Positions 32,901-38,530 of a DNA stretch of 50,499 nt are shown here, piece by piece (position 1 is the stretch's first letter; each line of letters opens with the position of its first letter). Where the stretch lies: contig NW_019775479.1 in the NCBI RefSeq assembly GCF_001039355.2, positions 1-50,499 on the forward strand. The letters are read 5' to 3'. The position numbers and the translations under genes were made by a program. The DNA is from Lingula anatina (taxonomy: Eukaryota; Brachiopoda; Lingulata; Lingulida; Lingulidae). A model generated the notes under the pieces. That model was given only the letters and a program-made list of their open reading frames with translations, did not search any database and had not been told where the DNA came from.

Positions 32901-35284
32901 GTTTTGGCTAATGATTTTACCGAAGACATTTCCGTGAGGATTCTGAAGAATTTATGTATTGATTTACTTTGAATAATTTTACAGGAAGTGAAAGTTGAAA
33001 ACTTAGAAGCAGACAGTGAGCAGCACCAATCTGATCTGAAACTTGCCTTCAAGAGGATAGCAGACCTGCAGGCCGCCATAGAAGATGAAATAGACAGTGA
33101 CAGTGATATCTCAGACAGGTAAGAAACTGATATATAGTACCAGGTGAGGAAGACACTACTGTTGAATGTTTTAAGTAACATGGCAAGTGAATAACGTACT
33201 ACAGTTGTGTCTTGTGTCCTGTGAGTTGTATAAAAGTTGCTAATGCTTTGTCTGTTTAGTCTGTTGATATTGAAAAAGCTTTGTGGGGTATGGTTTCAGT
33301 TTCATGAAAAGGGTAAAAAATTTAATTTAATGATCAAGCTAAGTTGATATTTTTCAATGAAAACATTATTTCACATTTTAGTGATGGAGAAGATGATGGT
33401 GAAGACTCAGATTCCTCCATAGACATTGACACATTCTTGGTGAACCACCGCCATCAGCCCCTGAACCGGAGCGGGAGTGGTAGTATAAGCAGCTTGGAGT
33501 ACACGCCCTCTCATAGGCTGTCTGCGGGCACAGACGGCTCGGATGTAGATGGACACAGTAGGTATGGCCGTGAGTTTTACCAGTTTTTGATGTGCACTGC
33601 ACCTTGACTGCACTTTGATTTGCTGTGACTCCTCAGCATGCACATCTCAACTGTAGAACTGCAGTGGTCTCTTTGGCTTCTTGGTTTGTAAGTAGACTTC
33701 ACTGTGTGTACGCCAGTCTGGGCAATGGTGACTGTATAAGGTTTTATGTTTAAAAAAAAAAAGTAAAATTGGACCATGTTCATTTTTGGAAAGGGGGTAG
33801 GGAGGGTTGTAGTTAGCTTTTTATGGTTAAATCAAATTATTTATTATTATGGAAAATCTTTTGGTTAGGAAAAAAGTATGGAAGATGAGGGTTTTTTAGA
33901 ACATTTTAGAGGTCCTTGAAAGAAAACAGTCACTTGCCTCACAGGATTGACACACATGGATATCTTTTCTCCTATATTAACTGATATAGATACGCTCATG
34001 TTTTTATTATTCTTCTAAAATGTATAGGTTGGGAGTTATTTATTTACAATCTCCATGCTTTTTATAAAGAACTTTCAAGTGAAATTGCTTATTTTAAAAA
34101 GAGACTTCAATCACTATTTTCCTTTTGTAGATATTCTCAGTGTTGTTTAATCTTACTATTTTTATTAATAATATTATTATAAGGAATTTTCCCTTTCATC
34201 TTGAGCTATTCATGACTAAGTGGTCCTATGGGGTTAAGTTTTTCATCAACTAGTGGGCATATTAAAGACTAAGTGGTTGTAGGTAAAAATCCAAAAAAAA
34301 CACTAAATAAAATTTTAATTATGTTAATAATCGATCGTGGCTATTATTATTATGTTCATAATATTCGATCAGTTAAAATTTTTTTTTTTTAAATTTCCAA
34401 TATGGTTATTTTCAAATTTCTCCCAAATGTGAACCACTTTTGATGGAATGGCTCTTTTACACTTATAATTTTTATTTTTCCATTTAGGCTCTTGAAATCA
34501 TTTGTTTGACCTGTTTCTTTTTTAAATAATTATCCAGCCTTTTTAACCAGTATGCCCCTTTACTTGTAGAAATGCTTTTTAACTCTTTAAGAATTTTTTT
34601 CTGAAAAAAATATTAATTTATTTGAATATTCAGATTTATTTATTTTAACAAATATCATCTGTCCAATGATAACTTTTCCGCTTACATTTTCAGTTACTTA
34701 ATTTAATTTAATAATATTAATACTTTTTATTAATTTAATATTCGAATTTTATTTACCATATAGCATGAGTTTGATTTTTGGATCTTATTAGTTGTGTGAC
34801 ATCCAAGTATTGAAGCATGAAGATTAAAAATGCCCTGAAGTTTTTGCCATGTGTTTATTTTTGAATATCTAAGAAAGGGTGCTTAGAAATTATTTTTTAA
34901 CCACAAATGAACAGGCTCCGAGTAGTTCATTAATTTATATAAATACATGATTAAGATATAAAGAATATGATTAATATCTTATCCTTCCCTATTTCAGACT
35001 TGTAGGTCCAAAATGGCTGGAAAGATAAACACTTGCCTGACAAAAATATATACTTATATGTGATGTGTTTACATATTATTTTCCACCTTAGGTTCCCCCG
35101 TACCAGACACATAGGCTCGAGACTTAGCAGTGAAGAGCCTTCCATAGTCGAGGGAGCAGACGAAGTTGACCACGGCACAAATGGGGACAGGCAAGACAAT
35201 ATGGCGGCAATACACAATGGCACAGATGGCGCCACAGACTCTCCTAAAATGACTAAAGTTTATGAACAAGGGCATTTTTTGTGA
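1062..35284 (+). CDS. MYO18A: Unconventional myosin-XVIII (MYO18A-like), 39 exons, 5' partial
   Basis: Class XVIII myosin: an actin-associated motor-like protein with little or no ATPase activity in studied members, acting as a scaffold or tether (family knowledge). Joined exons give 5193 nt, exactly divisible by three, ending in TGA: 1730 residues. Counted from the first residue in the window: SH3-like entry 1-68; P-loop GRSGSGKT 168-175; switch I NTNATR 219-224; switch II DTPGF 449-453; converter ending in VFFRAG 826-831; IQ motif about 850-863; coiled coil about 900-1590; acidic Ser/Asp-rich tail from about 1595. Order and spacing follow vertebrate MYO18A throughout. The KE-rich and PDZ parts of long isoforms would be encoded upstream of the window. 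Every intron is GT-AG except two GC-AG introns. The terminal exon exists twice in this assembly. MYO18A versus MYO18B is by resemblance only; an invertebrate may have one gene. Confidence 0.95.
1655..1831 (+). CDS. MYO18A: MYO18 exon 2: N-terminal motor
   Basis: 59 residues, phase 0 to 0. Carries [16 protein letters not shown] and [13 protein letters not shown], the usual myosin start of head (compare LHNLRxRY and YTYxGxxLxxVNP), ending YSEK before GTGAAC. Confidence 0.95.
2119..2329 (+). CDS. MYO18A: MYO18 exon 3: P-loop
   Basis: 211 nt, ends in phase 1. Encodes the nucleotide-binding P-loop GRSGSGKT at residues 168-175. Canonical myosins read GESGAGKT; the Glu-to-Arg and Ala-to-Ser changes fit the degenerate head of class XVIII. 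Confidence 0.96.
2594..2736 (+). CDS. MYO18A: MYO18 exon 4: switch I, followed by a GC donor
   Basis: 143 nt, phase 1 to 0. Carries [10 protein letters not shown] and switch I NTNATR (219-224). The only 3' border that keeps frame with the next exon is CAG|GCGAGT at 2736/2737, a GC-AG intron. A GT four bases later (2741) would shift the frame. Confidence 0.93.
2898..2998 (+). CDS. MYO18A: MYO18 exon 5: HLH motor segment
   Basis: 101 nt, phase 0 to 2. Encodes [10 protein letters not shown] and [10 protein letters not shown], the conserved myosin stretch (LLEKSRV, FHIFYQLLxG). Its last 39 nt and donor are repeated about 115 bp downstream in the intron. Confidence 0.94.
2960..3190 (+). repeat. 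115-bp tandem duplication across the exon 5 donor
   Basis: The stretch starting at 2960 (last 39 nt of exon 5, its donor and following intron) recurs from 3075. The copy keeps the exon-like sequence and a donor-like TTAAG|GTTGGT at 3113/3114. Both copies end in C-rich, T-rich pyrimidine DNA. The spacing is not a multiple of three, so use of the second donor would shift the frame. Confidence 0.9.
3314..3374 (+). CDS. MYO18A: MYO18 exon 6
   Basis: 61 nt, phase 2 to 0, between TTTTAG and GTAGGT. Encodes [14 protein letters not shown], matching the vertebrate TELHLNHLAENNVF segment. Confidence 0.92.
3630..3774 (+). CDS. MYO18A: MYO18 exon 7
   Basis: 145 nt, phase 0 to 1. Encodes [18 protein letters not shown] and [13 protein letters not shown], the conserved motor segment (LxAIxxLGxxxxE, LAAILHLGN). 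Confidence 0.95.
3991..4126 (+). CDS. MYO18A: MYO18 exon 8
   Basis: 136 nt, phase 1 to 2. Encodes [20 protein letters not shown], then a Ser-rich surface-loop segment ending in PRASFR before GTGAGG. Confidence 0.92.
4365..4484 (+). CDS. MYO18A: MYO18 exon 9
   Basis: 120 nt, phase 2 to 2. Encodes [20 protein letters not shown] and VVSLINR, the helix before switch II. Its last 81 nt are repeated in the following intron. Confidence 0.94.
4404..4612 (+). repeat. 131-bp tandem duplication across the exon 9 donor
   Basis: Exon sequence 4404-4484 recurs at 4535-4612 with a few substitutions and small deletions. The real donor reads AACAG|GTATAT; the copy reads AACAG|GCATGT, so its GT has become GC. 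The copy also carries frame-breaking indels, so it is an exon relic rather than a usable alternative exon. Confidence 0.9.
5017..5209 (+). CDS. MYO18A: MYO18 exon 10: switch II
   Basis: 193 nt, phase 2 to 0. Encodes [10 protein letters not shown] (switch II, residues 449-454) and [18 protein letters not shown]. The switch II Glu of active myosins (DIAGFE) is Gln here, as in vertebrate MYO18A. Confidence 0.96.
5283..5606 (+). repeat. Tandem duplication across the exon 11 acceptor
   Basis: About 130-155 bp of intron plus the first bases of exon 11 occur twice: 5283-5410 and 5450-5606, diverged by substitutions and indels. The upstream copy has its own acceptor-like TTTTACAG ending at 5392, followed by AAACACGTAGAC, resembling the true start GAAAACATAGAC at 5587. 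The upstream copy meets stop codons, so only the downstream one codes. Confidence 0.85.
5587..5676 (+). CDS. MYO18A: MYO18 exon 11
   Basis: 90 nt, phase 0 to 0, between TTTTCAG and GTAAGT. Encodes [20 protein letters not shown] then [10 protein letters not shown], matching vertebrate ENIELAFDD and AAVDQASHQSL. Confidence 0.93.
6029..6173 (+). CDS. MYO18A: MYO18 exon 12: relay region
   Basis: 145 nt, phase 0 to 1. Encodes [20 protein letters not shown], matching the myosin GLLxLLDEExxxPxATD block, then [12 protein letters not shown] and a basic end. Confidence 0.95.
6491..6511 (+). CDS. MYO18A: MYO18 exon 13: 21-nt microexon
   Basis: 21 nt between TTTACACAG and GTAAGT, phase 1 to 1, adding seven residues: the junction reads RKKRRTSA with it. 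Exon 12 can also join exon 14 directly in frame, so this may be an optional cassette. It adds a very basic patch in a motor surface loop where vertebrate MYO18A also has a variable insert. There is no transcript evidence here. Confidence 0.65.
6512..7676 (+). other. MYO18 intron 13
   Basis: 1165 bp, AT-rich, with no repeat or open frame of note. It ends in a pyrimidine-rich tract and TTTCAG at 7676. Confidence 0.7.
7677..7842 (+). CDS. MYO18A: MYO18 exon 14
   Basis: 166 nt, phase 1 to 2. Encodes [20 protein letters not shown], the myosin FxxxHxxGxVxYxxxGWL block, followed by NPVTKM. It ends at CA|GTATGT, which restores a Gln codon with the next exon. Confidence 0.95.
8304..8487 (+). CDS. MYO18A: MYO18 exon 15
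   Basis: 184 nt, phase 2 to 0. Encodes [12 protein letters not shown] and [20 protein letters not shown], closely matching the vertebrate [20 protein letters not shown] loop, then [10 protein letters not shown]. Confidence 0.94.
8743..8953 (+). CDS. MYO18A: MYO18 exon 16: SH1-helix region
   Basis: 211 nt, phase 0 to 1. Encodes [20 protein letters not shown] (myosin HFIRCIxPN) and [20 protein letters not shown] (myosin QLRxxGVLExIR). The canonical SH1/SH2 cysteines are not kept in this second block, as in vertebrate MYO18A. Confidence 0.95.
9243..9343 (+). CDS. MYO18A: MYO18 exon 17: converter
   Basis: 101 nt, phase 1 to 0. Encodes [20 protein letters not shown], the myosin GFPxRxxxxEFxxRYxxL block. 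Confidence 0.95.
9886..9951 (+). CDS. MYO18A: MYO18 exon 18: converter
   Basis: 66 nt, phase 0 to 0. Encodes [19 protein letters not shown], directly before the VFFRAG of the next exon. A transposon-like element lies only about 20 bp beyond its donor. Confidence 0.93.
9971..10526. mobile_element. Non-autonomous DNA transposon with 17-bp perfect inverted ends
   Basis: AAGGGATAACAACTGTT at 9971-9987 is exactly reverse-complemented at 10510-10526. An 11-bp direct repeat TAAAGAACAGT flanks it at 9958-9968 and 10527-10537, with two extra bases TG on the left side. There is no transposase frame in the 556 bp. A 9-11 bp target duplication would fit a Mutator-like (MULE) family, but that assignment is inference. 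The left target copy begins at base +7 of the splice donor at 9952. Confidence 0.8.
10086..10287. mobile_element. Foldback / MITE-like inverted-repeat element nested in the larger one
   Basis: The left end TTCCCACAGATTT continues through AGATCGATC and pairs with the right end at about 10257-10287 with small mismatches. Sub-terminal segments (around CTGCTGTCA on the left and TGACAGCAA on the right) also pair, so most of the 202 bp can fold back. It could be a second, nested insertion or simply the interior of the outer element. I see no convincing target duplication of its own. Confidence 0.65.
15379..15507 (+). CDS. MYO18A: MYO18 exon 19: end of motor and IQ motif
   Basis: 129 nt, phase 0 to 0. 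Encodes [16 protein letters not shown], the end of the myosin head, then an IQ-type light-chain/calmodulin-binding helix [18 protein letters not shown] (FQxxxRGxxxR). Confidence 0.96.
15993..16136 (+). CDS. MYO18A: MYO18 exon 20: lever to coiled-coil transition
   Basis: 144 nt, phase 0 to 0. Encodes [17 protein letters not shown] then [14 protein letters not shown], the conserved myosin W-W-K-L-x-x-K-V-x-P-L hinge, and the start of the coiled coil. Confidence 0.95.
16137..17429 (+). other. MYO18 intron 20 with simple repeats and an unmerged gap
   Basis: Begins with a degenerate CACATCCAACACACTGG-like array (about 16150-16260). It continues with two imperfect copies of a 37-bp unit near 16498-16560, then a perfect 263-bp duplication split by one N at 16795. 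Confidence 0.75.
16532..17058 (+). repeat. Perfect 263-bp direct duplication around a single N
   Basis: 16532-16794 and 16796-17058 read the same, separated only by N at 16795. Identical ends abutting a one-base gap are what is left when two overlapping contigs are placed side by side without being merged. Confidence 0.9.
17430..17519 (+). CDS. MYO18A: MYO18 exon 21: coiled coil
   Basis: 90 nt, phase 0 to 0, between TTCTTAG and GTATGA. Encodes [20 protein letters not shown], heptad-patterned, matching vertebrate [20 protein letters not shown]. Confidence 0.93.
18162..18281 (+). CDS. MYO18A: MYO18 exon 22: coiled coil
   Basis: 120 nt, phase 0 to 0. Encodes [12 protein letters not shown] and [20 protein letters not shown], close to vertebrate [20 protein letters not shown]. 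Its 3' end AAAGATATACAG|GTAAAT is the seed of a downstream minisatellite. Confidence 0.95.
18270..18490 (+). repeat. Minisatellite built from the exon 22 donor junction
   Basis: About nine degenerate units of 20-25 bp, consensus near AAAGATATACAGGTAAATACACT, start with the last 12 nt of exon 22 and its donor and continue into the intron. Several units keep a full donor-like CAG|GTAAAT. Divergence between units shows the array is not recent. Confidence 0.85.
18491..19499 (+). other. Remainder of MYO18 intron 22
   Basis: About 1 kb after the donor-seeded array. AT-rich, with no recognised repeat or gene, ending in TAATTCCAG before exon 23. Confidence 0.6.
19500..19617 (+). CDS. MYO18A: MYO18 exon 23: coiled coil with acidic linker
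   Basis: 118 nt, phase 0 to 1. Encodes [14 protein letters not shown], then acidic [11 protein letters not shown], matching vertebrate MEVMEARLI and the EVDDDD linker. Confidence 0.95.
19908..20035 (+). CDS. MYO18A: MYO18 exon 24: coiled coil
   Basis: 128 nt, phase 1 to 0. Encodes [20 protein letters not shown], close to vertebrate [20 protein letters not shown]. Confidence 0.95.
20263..20417 (+). CDS. MYO18A: MYO18 exon 25: coiled coil
   Basis: 155 nt, phase 0 to 2. Encodes [16 protein letters not shown] and [10 protein letters not shown], matching vertebrate LTAELQDTKLHLEGQ and NHELEKKQRR. Confidence 0.95.
20477..20636. mobile_element. 160-bp MITE with CAGGGGCGGAT inverted ends
   Basis: CAGGGGCGGAT at 20477-20487 is mirrored by ATCCGCCCCTG at 20626-20636. 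TTATA flanks both sides (20472-20476 and 20637-20641), a possible 5-bp target duplication. There is no coding capacity. CAG...CTG ends are common in hAT-like elements, but those usually make 8-bp duplications, so the superfamily is open. A related, degraded copy lies at about 24436-24562. Confidence 0.8.
20842..20965 (+). CDS. MYO18A: MYO18 exon 26: coiled coil
   Basis: 124 nt, phase 2 to 0. Encodes [20 protein letters not shown] and [17 protein letters not shown], matching vertebrate RFDSELSQAHEEAQREKLQ and EKDMLLAEAFSLKQQ. Confidence 0.94.
21802..21977. repeat. 44-bp tandem repeat, four near-identical copies
   Basis: Units start at 21802, 21846, 21890 and 21934, each beginning TTGGGTCAAAGGAAACATAA and ending CTAACTTTCAG. 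The copies look identical, implying recent expansion or gene-conversion-like homogenisation. Each unit ends in an acceptor-like pyrimidine-AG. Confidence 0.95.
24436..24562. mobile_element. Degraded relative of the CAGGGGCGGAT MITE
   Basis: Starts CAGGGGCAGAT and follows the same internal order as the 20477-20636 element (TTTCTGACAG, TCTTCCAAATTA, CTTTGTTGATC, CCATTTTTGACC, CTTGAAAATCTG). The right end is replaced by a run of C and the following minisatellite, so the second inverted end is lost. Confidence 0.8.
24560..24805. repeat. Poly-C-containing minisatellite
   Basis: Four to five units of about 55-60 bp, each a run of 8-12 C followed by a TCCCTCTCTAAGTAATGACA-like core and TCTCATG. The minus strand carries matching G runs, which could form quadruplex structures (inference). 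C-run lengths in an assembly are error-prone. Confidence 0.85.
28556..28654 (+). CDS. MYO18A: MYO18 exon 27: coiled coil, followed by a GC donor
   Basis: 99 nt, phase 0 to 0. Encodes [20 protein letters not shown] then [10 protein letters not shown]. The 3' border is GAG|GCAAGG, the second GC-AG intron of the gene. The next exon continues the coiled coil in frame and no GT nearby would do so. Confidence 0.9.
28914..29015 (+). CDS. MYO18A: MYO18 exon 28: coiled coil
   Basis: 102 nt, phase 0 to 0. Contains [19 protein letters not shown], nearly identical to vertebrate [19 protein letters not shown], the best-conserved coiled-coil block of the protein. Confidence 0.97.
29016..29755 (+). other. 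MYO18 intron 28
   Basis: 740 bp, AT-rich, with no repeat or exon-like segment seen. Confidence 0.6.
29756..29866 (+). CDS. MYO18A: MYO18 exon 29: coiled coil
   Basis: 111 nt, phase 0 to 0. Encodes [20 protein letters not shown] then [17 protein letters not shown], following vertebrate [20 protein letters not shown]. Confidence 0.95.
30135..30258 (+). CDS. MYO18A: MYO18 exon 30: coiled coil
   Basis: 124 nt, phase 0 to 1. Encodes [20 protein letters not shown], matching vertebrate [20 protein letters not shown]. Confidence 0.96.
30567..30694 (+). CDS. MYO18A: MYO18 exon 31: coiled coil
   Basis: 128 nt, phase 1 to 0. Encodes [20 protein letters not shown], matching vertebrate [20 protein letters not shown]. 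The last 32 nt before the donor are repeated 42 bp downstream. Confidence 0.95.
30663..30736 (+). repeat. 42-bp tandem duplication across the exon 31 donor
   Basis: CAAAAGCCTCAGTTAAACAA and following bases, at 30663-30694, recur at 30705-30736 with three substitutions. The intervening donor reads AAG|GTAAGC; the copy reads GAG|TACC, so the donor is not preserved at the matching place. Read through, the copy is open in frame and would add ASVKQLRDE again. Confidence 0.9.
31058..31171 (+). CDS. MYO18A: MYO18 exon 32: coiled coil
   Basis: 114 nt, phase 0 to 0. Encodes [20 protein letters not shown], matching vertebrate [20 protein letters not shown]. Confidence 0.95.
31577..31693 (+). CDS. MYO18A: MYO18 exon 33: coiled coil
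   Basis: 117 nt, phase 0 to 0. Encodes [20 protein letters not shown] then [12 protein letters not shown], matching vertebrate DQEDMNELMKKHKAAVAQ. Confidence 0.95.
31952..32035 (+). CDS. MYO18A: MYO18 exon 34: coiled coil
   Basis: 84 nt, phase 0 to 0, between TTTTCAG and GTAACT. Encodes [20 protein letters not shown], matching vertebrate LAQINDLQAQLEEANKEK. Confidence 0.92.
32263..32400 (+). CDS. MYO18A: MYO18 exon 35: coiled coil
   Basis: 138 nt, phase 0 to 0. Encodes [20 protein letters not shown] and [19 protein letters not shown], matching vertebrate [20 protein letters not shown] and IRELETRLEFERTQ. Confidence 0.95.
32640..32825 (+). CDS. MYO18A: MYO18 exon 36: coiled coil
   Basis: 186 nt, phase 0 to 0. 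Encodes [20 protein letters not shown] and [15 protein letters not shown], matching vertebrate LKENMEKLTEERDQ and NKRLQRQLRDTKEEMGE. Confidence 0.95.
32985..33118 (+). CDS. MYO18A: MYO18 exon 37: end of coiled coil
   Basis: 134 nt, phase 0 to 2. Encodes [20 protein letters not shown], nearly identical to vertebrate [20 protein letters not shown], then the acidic IDSDSDISD. Confidence 0.97.
33382..33561 (+). CDS. MYO18A: MYO18 exon 38: acidic Ser-rich tail
   Basis: 180 nt, phase 2 to 2. Encodes [18 protein letters not shown], then [20 protein letters not shown] and [10 protein letters not shown]. Low-complexity, Ser/Asp-rich, likely disordered and phosphorylated (inference). Composition resembles the vertebrate MYO18A tail but residues do not align clearly. 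Confidence 0.88.
33562..35091 (+). other. MYO18 intron 38, with the start of the large duplication
   Basis: 1.5 kb, very AT-rich, no exon seen. The 7-kb duplicated segment begins inside it at about 34480. Confidence 0.7.
35092..35284 (+). CDS. MYO18A: MYO18 terminal exon, copy 1
   Basis: 193 nt, entered in phase 2 after CACCTTAG, ending in TGA at 35282-35284. Encodes [20 protein letters not shown] and the C-terminus [13 protein letters not shown]. This copy is contiguous with the rest of the gene. It differs from copy 2 at two residues (Arg/Ser and Asn/Lys near GDRQDN). Confidence 0.9.
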
Positions 35285-38200
35285 TATGACAAACATAGGG
35301 AGGGTGATGCCAGTATTCAGAAACAAGTGACATTTATTGGATAGTGTCACATAGTTTGAGAAGATACTTTTTTCTGAAAGGTTGATTGGATCTGATACTG
35401 CTCTGAGCGCTTGTCTGTTAAAGGTTCATGCCATGAATGGTCTTTCTTCTCCTCAGTATAAAAAAGAAAGTAGGCCCGTCAGTGGAGCCTTAATGTGACA
35501 AATGGGTTGCTATTTGTTGCCCTTGCTGAGATTCCCCTGGTCATAGGTGGAACACAGTTGATGTGACACATTCAACAATAAAAATGTGTATTATTTAAAA
35601 TGCAGTTCCCTTCAATACTGCTTTGTTGATCAGCAACATTAATTTTTATTTTATACTTATTGTTAATGGTTTAAGAAGTTGGGTTGATATTTTCATCAGT
35701 AGCAGTTTAAACTCAGGCTTTGTCTAATTCTGTCATAAGATAAAGGTGGTGTAATAAAATTATTATTATTATATGATTGCTAATAAATTGCTCTTTAAAC
35801 AAGTCATTACATACATGTATAAGGTTTATTTAATGATACTTAAAAATTACAATGTAGAATTTGTAAATTATTGTCCTTCTAATGTAACCTTGCCTTGGCT
35901 GTTACAACTGTTTCAGTTTGTTAAAGGTGCTTTTGCTCCAAACATTGAATTTAATTCTCATAACACATAATTGCATATTAAGTTAAATTGTTACTAGAGG
36001 GAATTATAATGGAAATCTACCATTCCCTGTTGGATACTCTGTGATCGTACAACTCACTTTTCATGTGTTGCTCTAAAATAGGCTGCATTAACAATTTAGT
36101 GTTTGGAACATCTAGGAGTAGATACGTAATAGGCAGGGTGTACAACGTGAACCTTGGCAGCTTCCAAGTTCATTCTTGTTGCCAACATTGTGCTTTGAAG
36201 ATGTGGAGGACTATCACCCACACCTTTAGGTCTAGGTTATCTAGGTTTATAGTATCTTCTTCATGCCAATATGTAGATGAACAGGTACAGGGTAGTTTAC
36301 ATATGAACTATAAAACTAGTGTCATGGCACTGGAGTAACGAGTAACTGTGGTTACCGTGTGCTTGCTTATTTTTGTTATCATATATTTATGTGAAATTAT
36401 GTATTTCTTGTTGATGATGAATTCTAGCCAAAGGCATGATGTGTACAGTCTTGGCATATTTTACATTAAACTCAATGTGATAAACTACAAAAATGGCGTT
36501 TTTTTTTTCTACCTAAAGTAAGAATCGAGACTGTTATTTAATCTGAAAACTTAAATCTTATTTCTAAAACAAAACCAACATTGAAGTGAACATTATAATT
36601 TTTATTCCATCTTCAGTACTGGATGTCAATGTTGAAAAATAAATATGTAAAAGTTATGGCTAATACTTCTAAAAGTGGGGATCTTGATTCTGTTACGACA
36701 TCTATTTCTAAGCTGTATATGGAAGGATATAGGAAATACAATGTTATCAAACTTTGTATAATTTATGGTTCAGATTTAATGACACAAATATAACTCAACA
36801 CTTACTAGATGTAAATGGCATCCATTTCAATTTATCAACCTTCAAAACAAATACTGCTGTAAAATTGTTGAGCAAAATCATCATATTGGCCAAGATTGCT
36901 TCACTATTTCACTCAAGTTCCACAATCTTTAACTGAAAAACCAGTCAATTGACAATTTAAAAAAATTCTTTTAATTTCAATTACACCAGAAAATCAACCA
37001 GAGGCTCTAATTTTAAACCCAACTCCACTACAGAAATTCTGTAATTGTTTCTCTGTAATTTATAAATTTAATGCTGTTGTAATCTATGTCTTCCTTGGAG
37101 GCAAATCTGAGCAAGCATTTGCCCCAGATCACTTTCTATGTAGCATCATGCAAGTGTAAAGAGTTCAAATGAGCACATTATGACACAAAGGTTAGCAGTA
37201 AAAACCTTACATAAACCAAGAGTGGTGGTATGGTGAAGCATTCACAATGAAAATCCCTCTAGGAAGACGATATGCACATGCATAACCACTGGAACCCATT
37301 CCAAAAAACTCTGCACTAAAAAATGGGTCTGATTTTTAGATCAACATTTTCTCCCACTTCATAATATACCTGCAGTAGTTCACTCAAACAGTTTCAAGTT
37401 CTTGTATGGAACAGATCCCTGACCTGGCTTATAGATAGTTAAGAAATTAGCCAAAAAAATCTACATCTTCACATTCTCATAGCTAGTTGAGGAATTAGCC
37501 AACAGAATCACATGCATGTGCCTTTTTCATTGTTTAACTAATCTTTGACAAGCTCATCTAATGATCAACTAGAGGATTTTTTAAAATCTGTCCACAAAGT
37601 GTAGTTCTATGTTGGTGATAACCAGAAATGTAACCTTTACTATTAAATGATGACGGAAGCCATCTATACTGTAGTTCTATGTTGGTAACCAGAAATATAA
37701 CCTATAGTATCAAAAGATGGCAGAGGCCTTCTATATTTTCAGCACGTGCCAATTCCCAGCTACAGATTATCACATAGCATATCTACTGCCTACGTGTAAT
37801 GCTGGTGCCATTCTGACTTCACATTTCTGAGTTACTTGTAATTTAATTTCAGGAAACATAACTTGGTGAGCTTATTCAATCAAATCTGCAATAAGCAAAG
37901 ATGGGAAGCTGGTTTTTGTATTTTGTGTAGCACTGATGAGGTGACGAGAATAACTTAATTAAAATCACCACTGCACAGTGTCATTGCTTACCAAATAGCT
38001 GTCACGAAGCAATATACAACAGATCACTACAGACTGAACATCATGAAACTAAAGTTTGTATATTTTGTTCATTATTTCTGTCCCTTTTAAATAAAACTAG
38101 GAGATTCTGTTTATTTTACTAGCACCAGCTGGCAATAGCTGACTCTTTTAATCTGGTGCAATCTCTTCAAAAAAAAAAAAACCTTTCGCTTAAGACATAT

Positions 38201-38446
38201 AATATCGGCATTTCATTTAAAATATTTTAAAAAATCATTGCTCTAAAAAATTTAAACTGCTGTTGCCATGACAACTGAATGAGAAATCTTAAAACAAAAT
38301 GTATGCAAAAAGGCTTTGTATAAATTGGTGGGTTCCATAAAACACAGGACCAGTACCCTTAAGGGTGAACCCCTCAAGAGTTCCACTGTGCACAGTTTAT
38401 AACTACTGTAATGCAGTATTACTAGTAACGCAGTAGAAGAGGGCAG
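35285..38446. other. Convergent 3' region between MYO18 and CASTOR, copy 1
   Basis: No coding exon. Plus-strand AATAAA signals occur at 35577 (about 290 bp after the MYO18 stop) and further on near 35754 and 36638. A minus-strand AATAAA (TTTATT at 38110-38115) lies about 335 bp past the CASTOR stop. Two short imperfect tandem repeats (about 37431-37520 and 37600-37740) occur here. Several short open frames repeat identically in copy 2 but have no protein character. Confidence 0.6.
35577..35582 (+). terminator. Candidate MYO18 polyadenylation signal
   Basis: AATAAA 293 bp after the stop codon, kept in copy 2 at 42852-42857. The first of several; choice of site is not decidable from sequence. 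Confidence 0.4.
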
Positions 38447-38530
38447 TCAATCTGAAGGTAAGTCGGCACCGACACGAACTTGTCGACTATGAAGCAATTC
38501 AAGCACCTCTTCTAGTCTGTTTTCTGGCAC
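38447..38530 (-). CDS. CASTOR-like terminal exon, copy 1
   Basis: 84 nt from VPENRLEEVLELLHSRQ to the TGA whose complement is TCA at 38447-38449. One silent change (GTC/GTA) from copy 2. Confidence 0.88.
   Translation of the reverse strand: MPENRLEEVLELLHSRQVRVGADLPSD

Noticed and set aside
35773-36338. Short open frames after MYO18 that recur in copy 2 (43047-43244 and 43408-43608)
   Set aside because: They recur because the whole DNA segment is duplicated, not because they are conserved. Indels and substitutions ignore codon structure.
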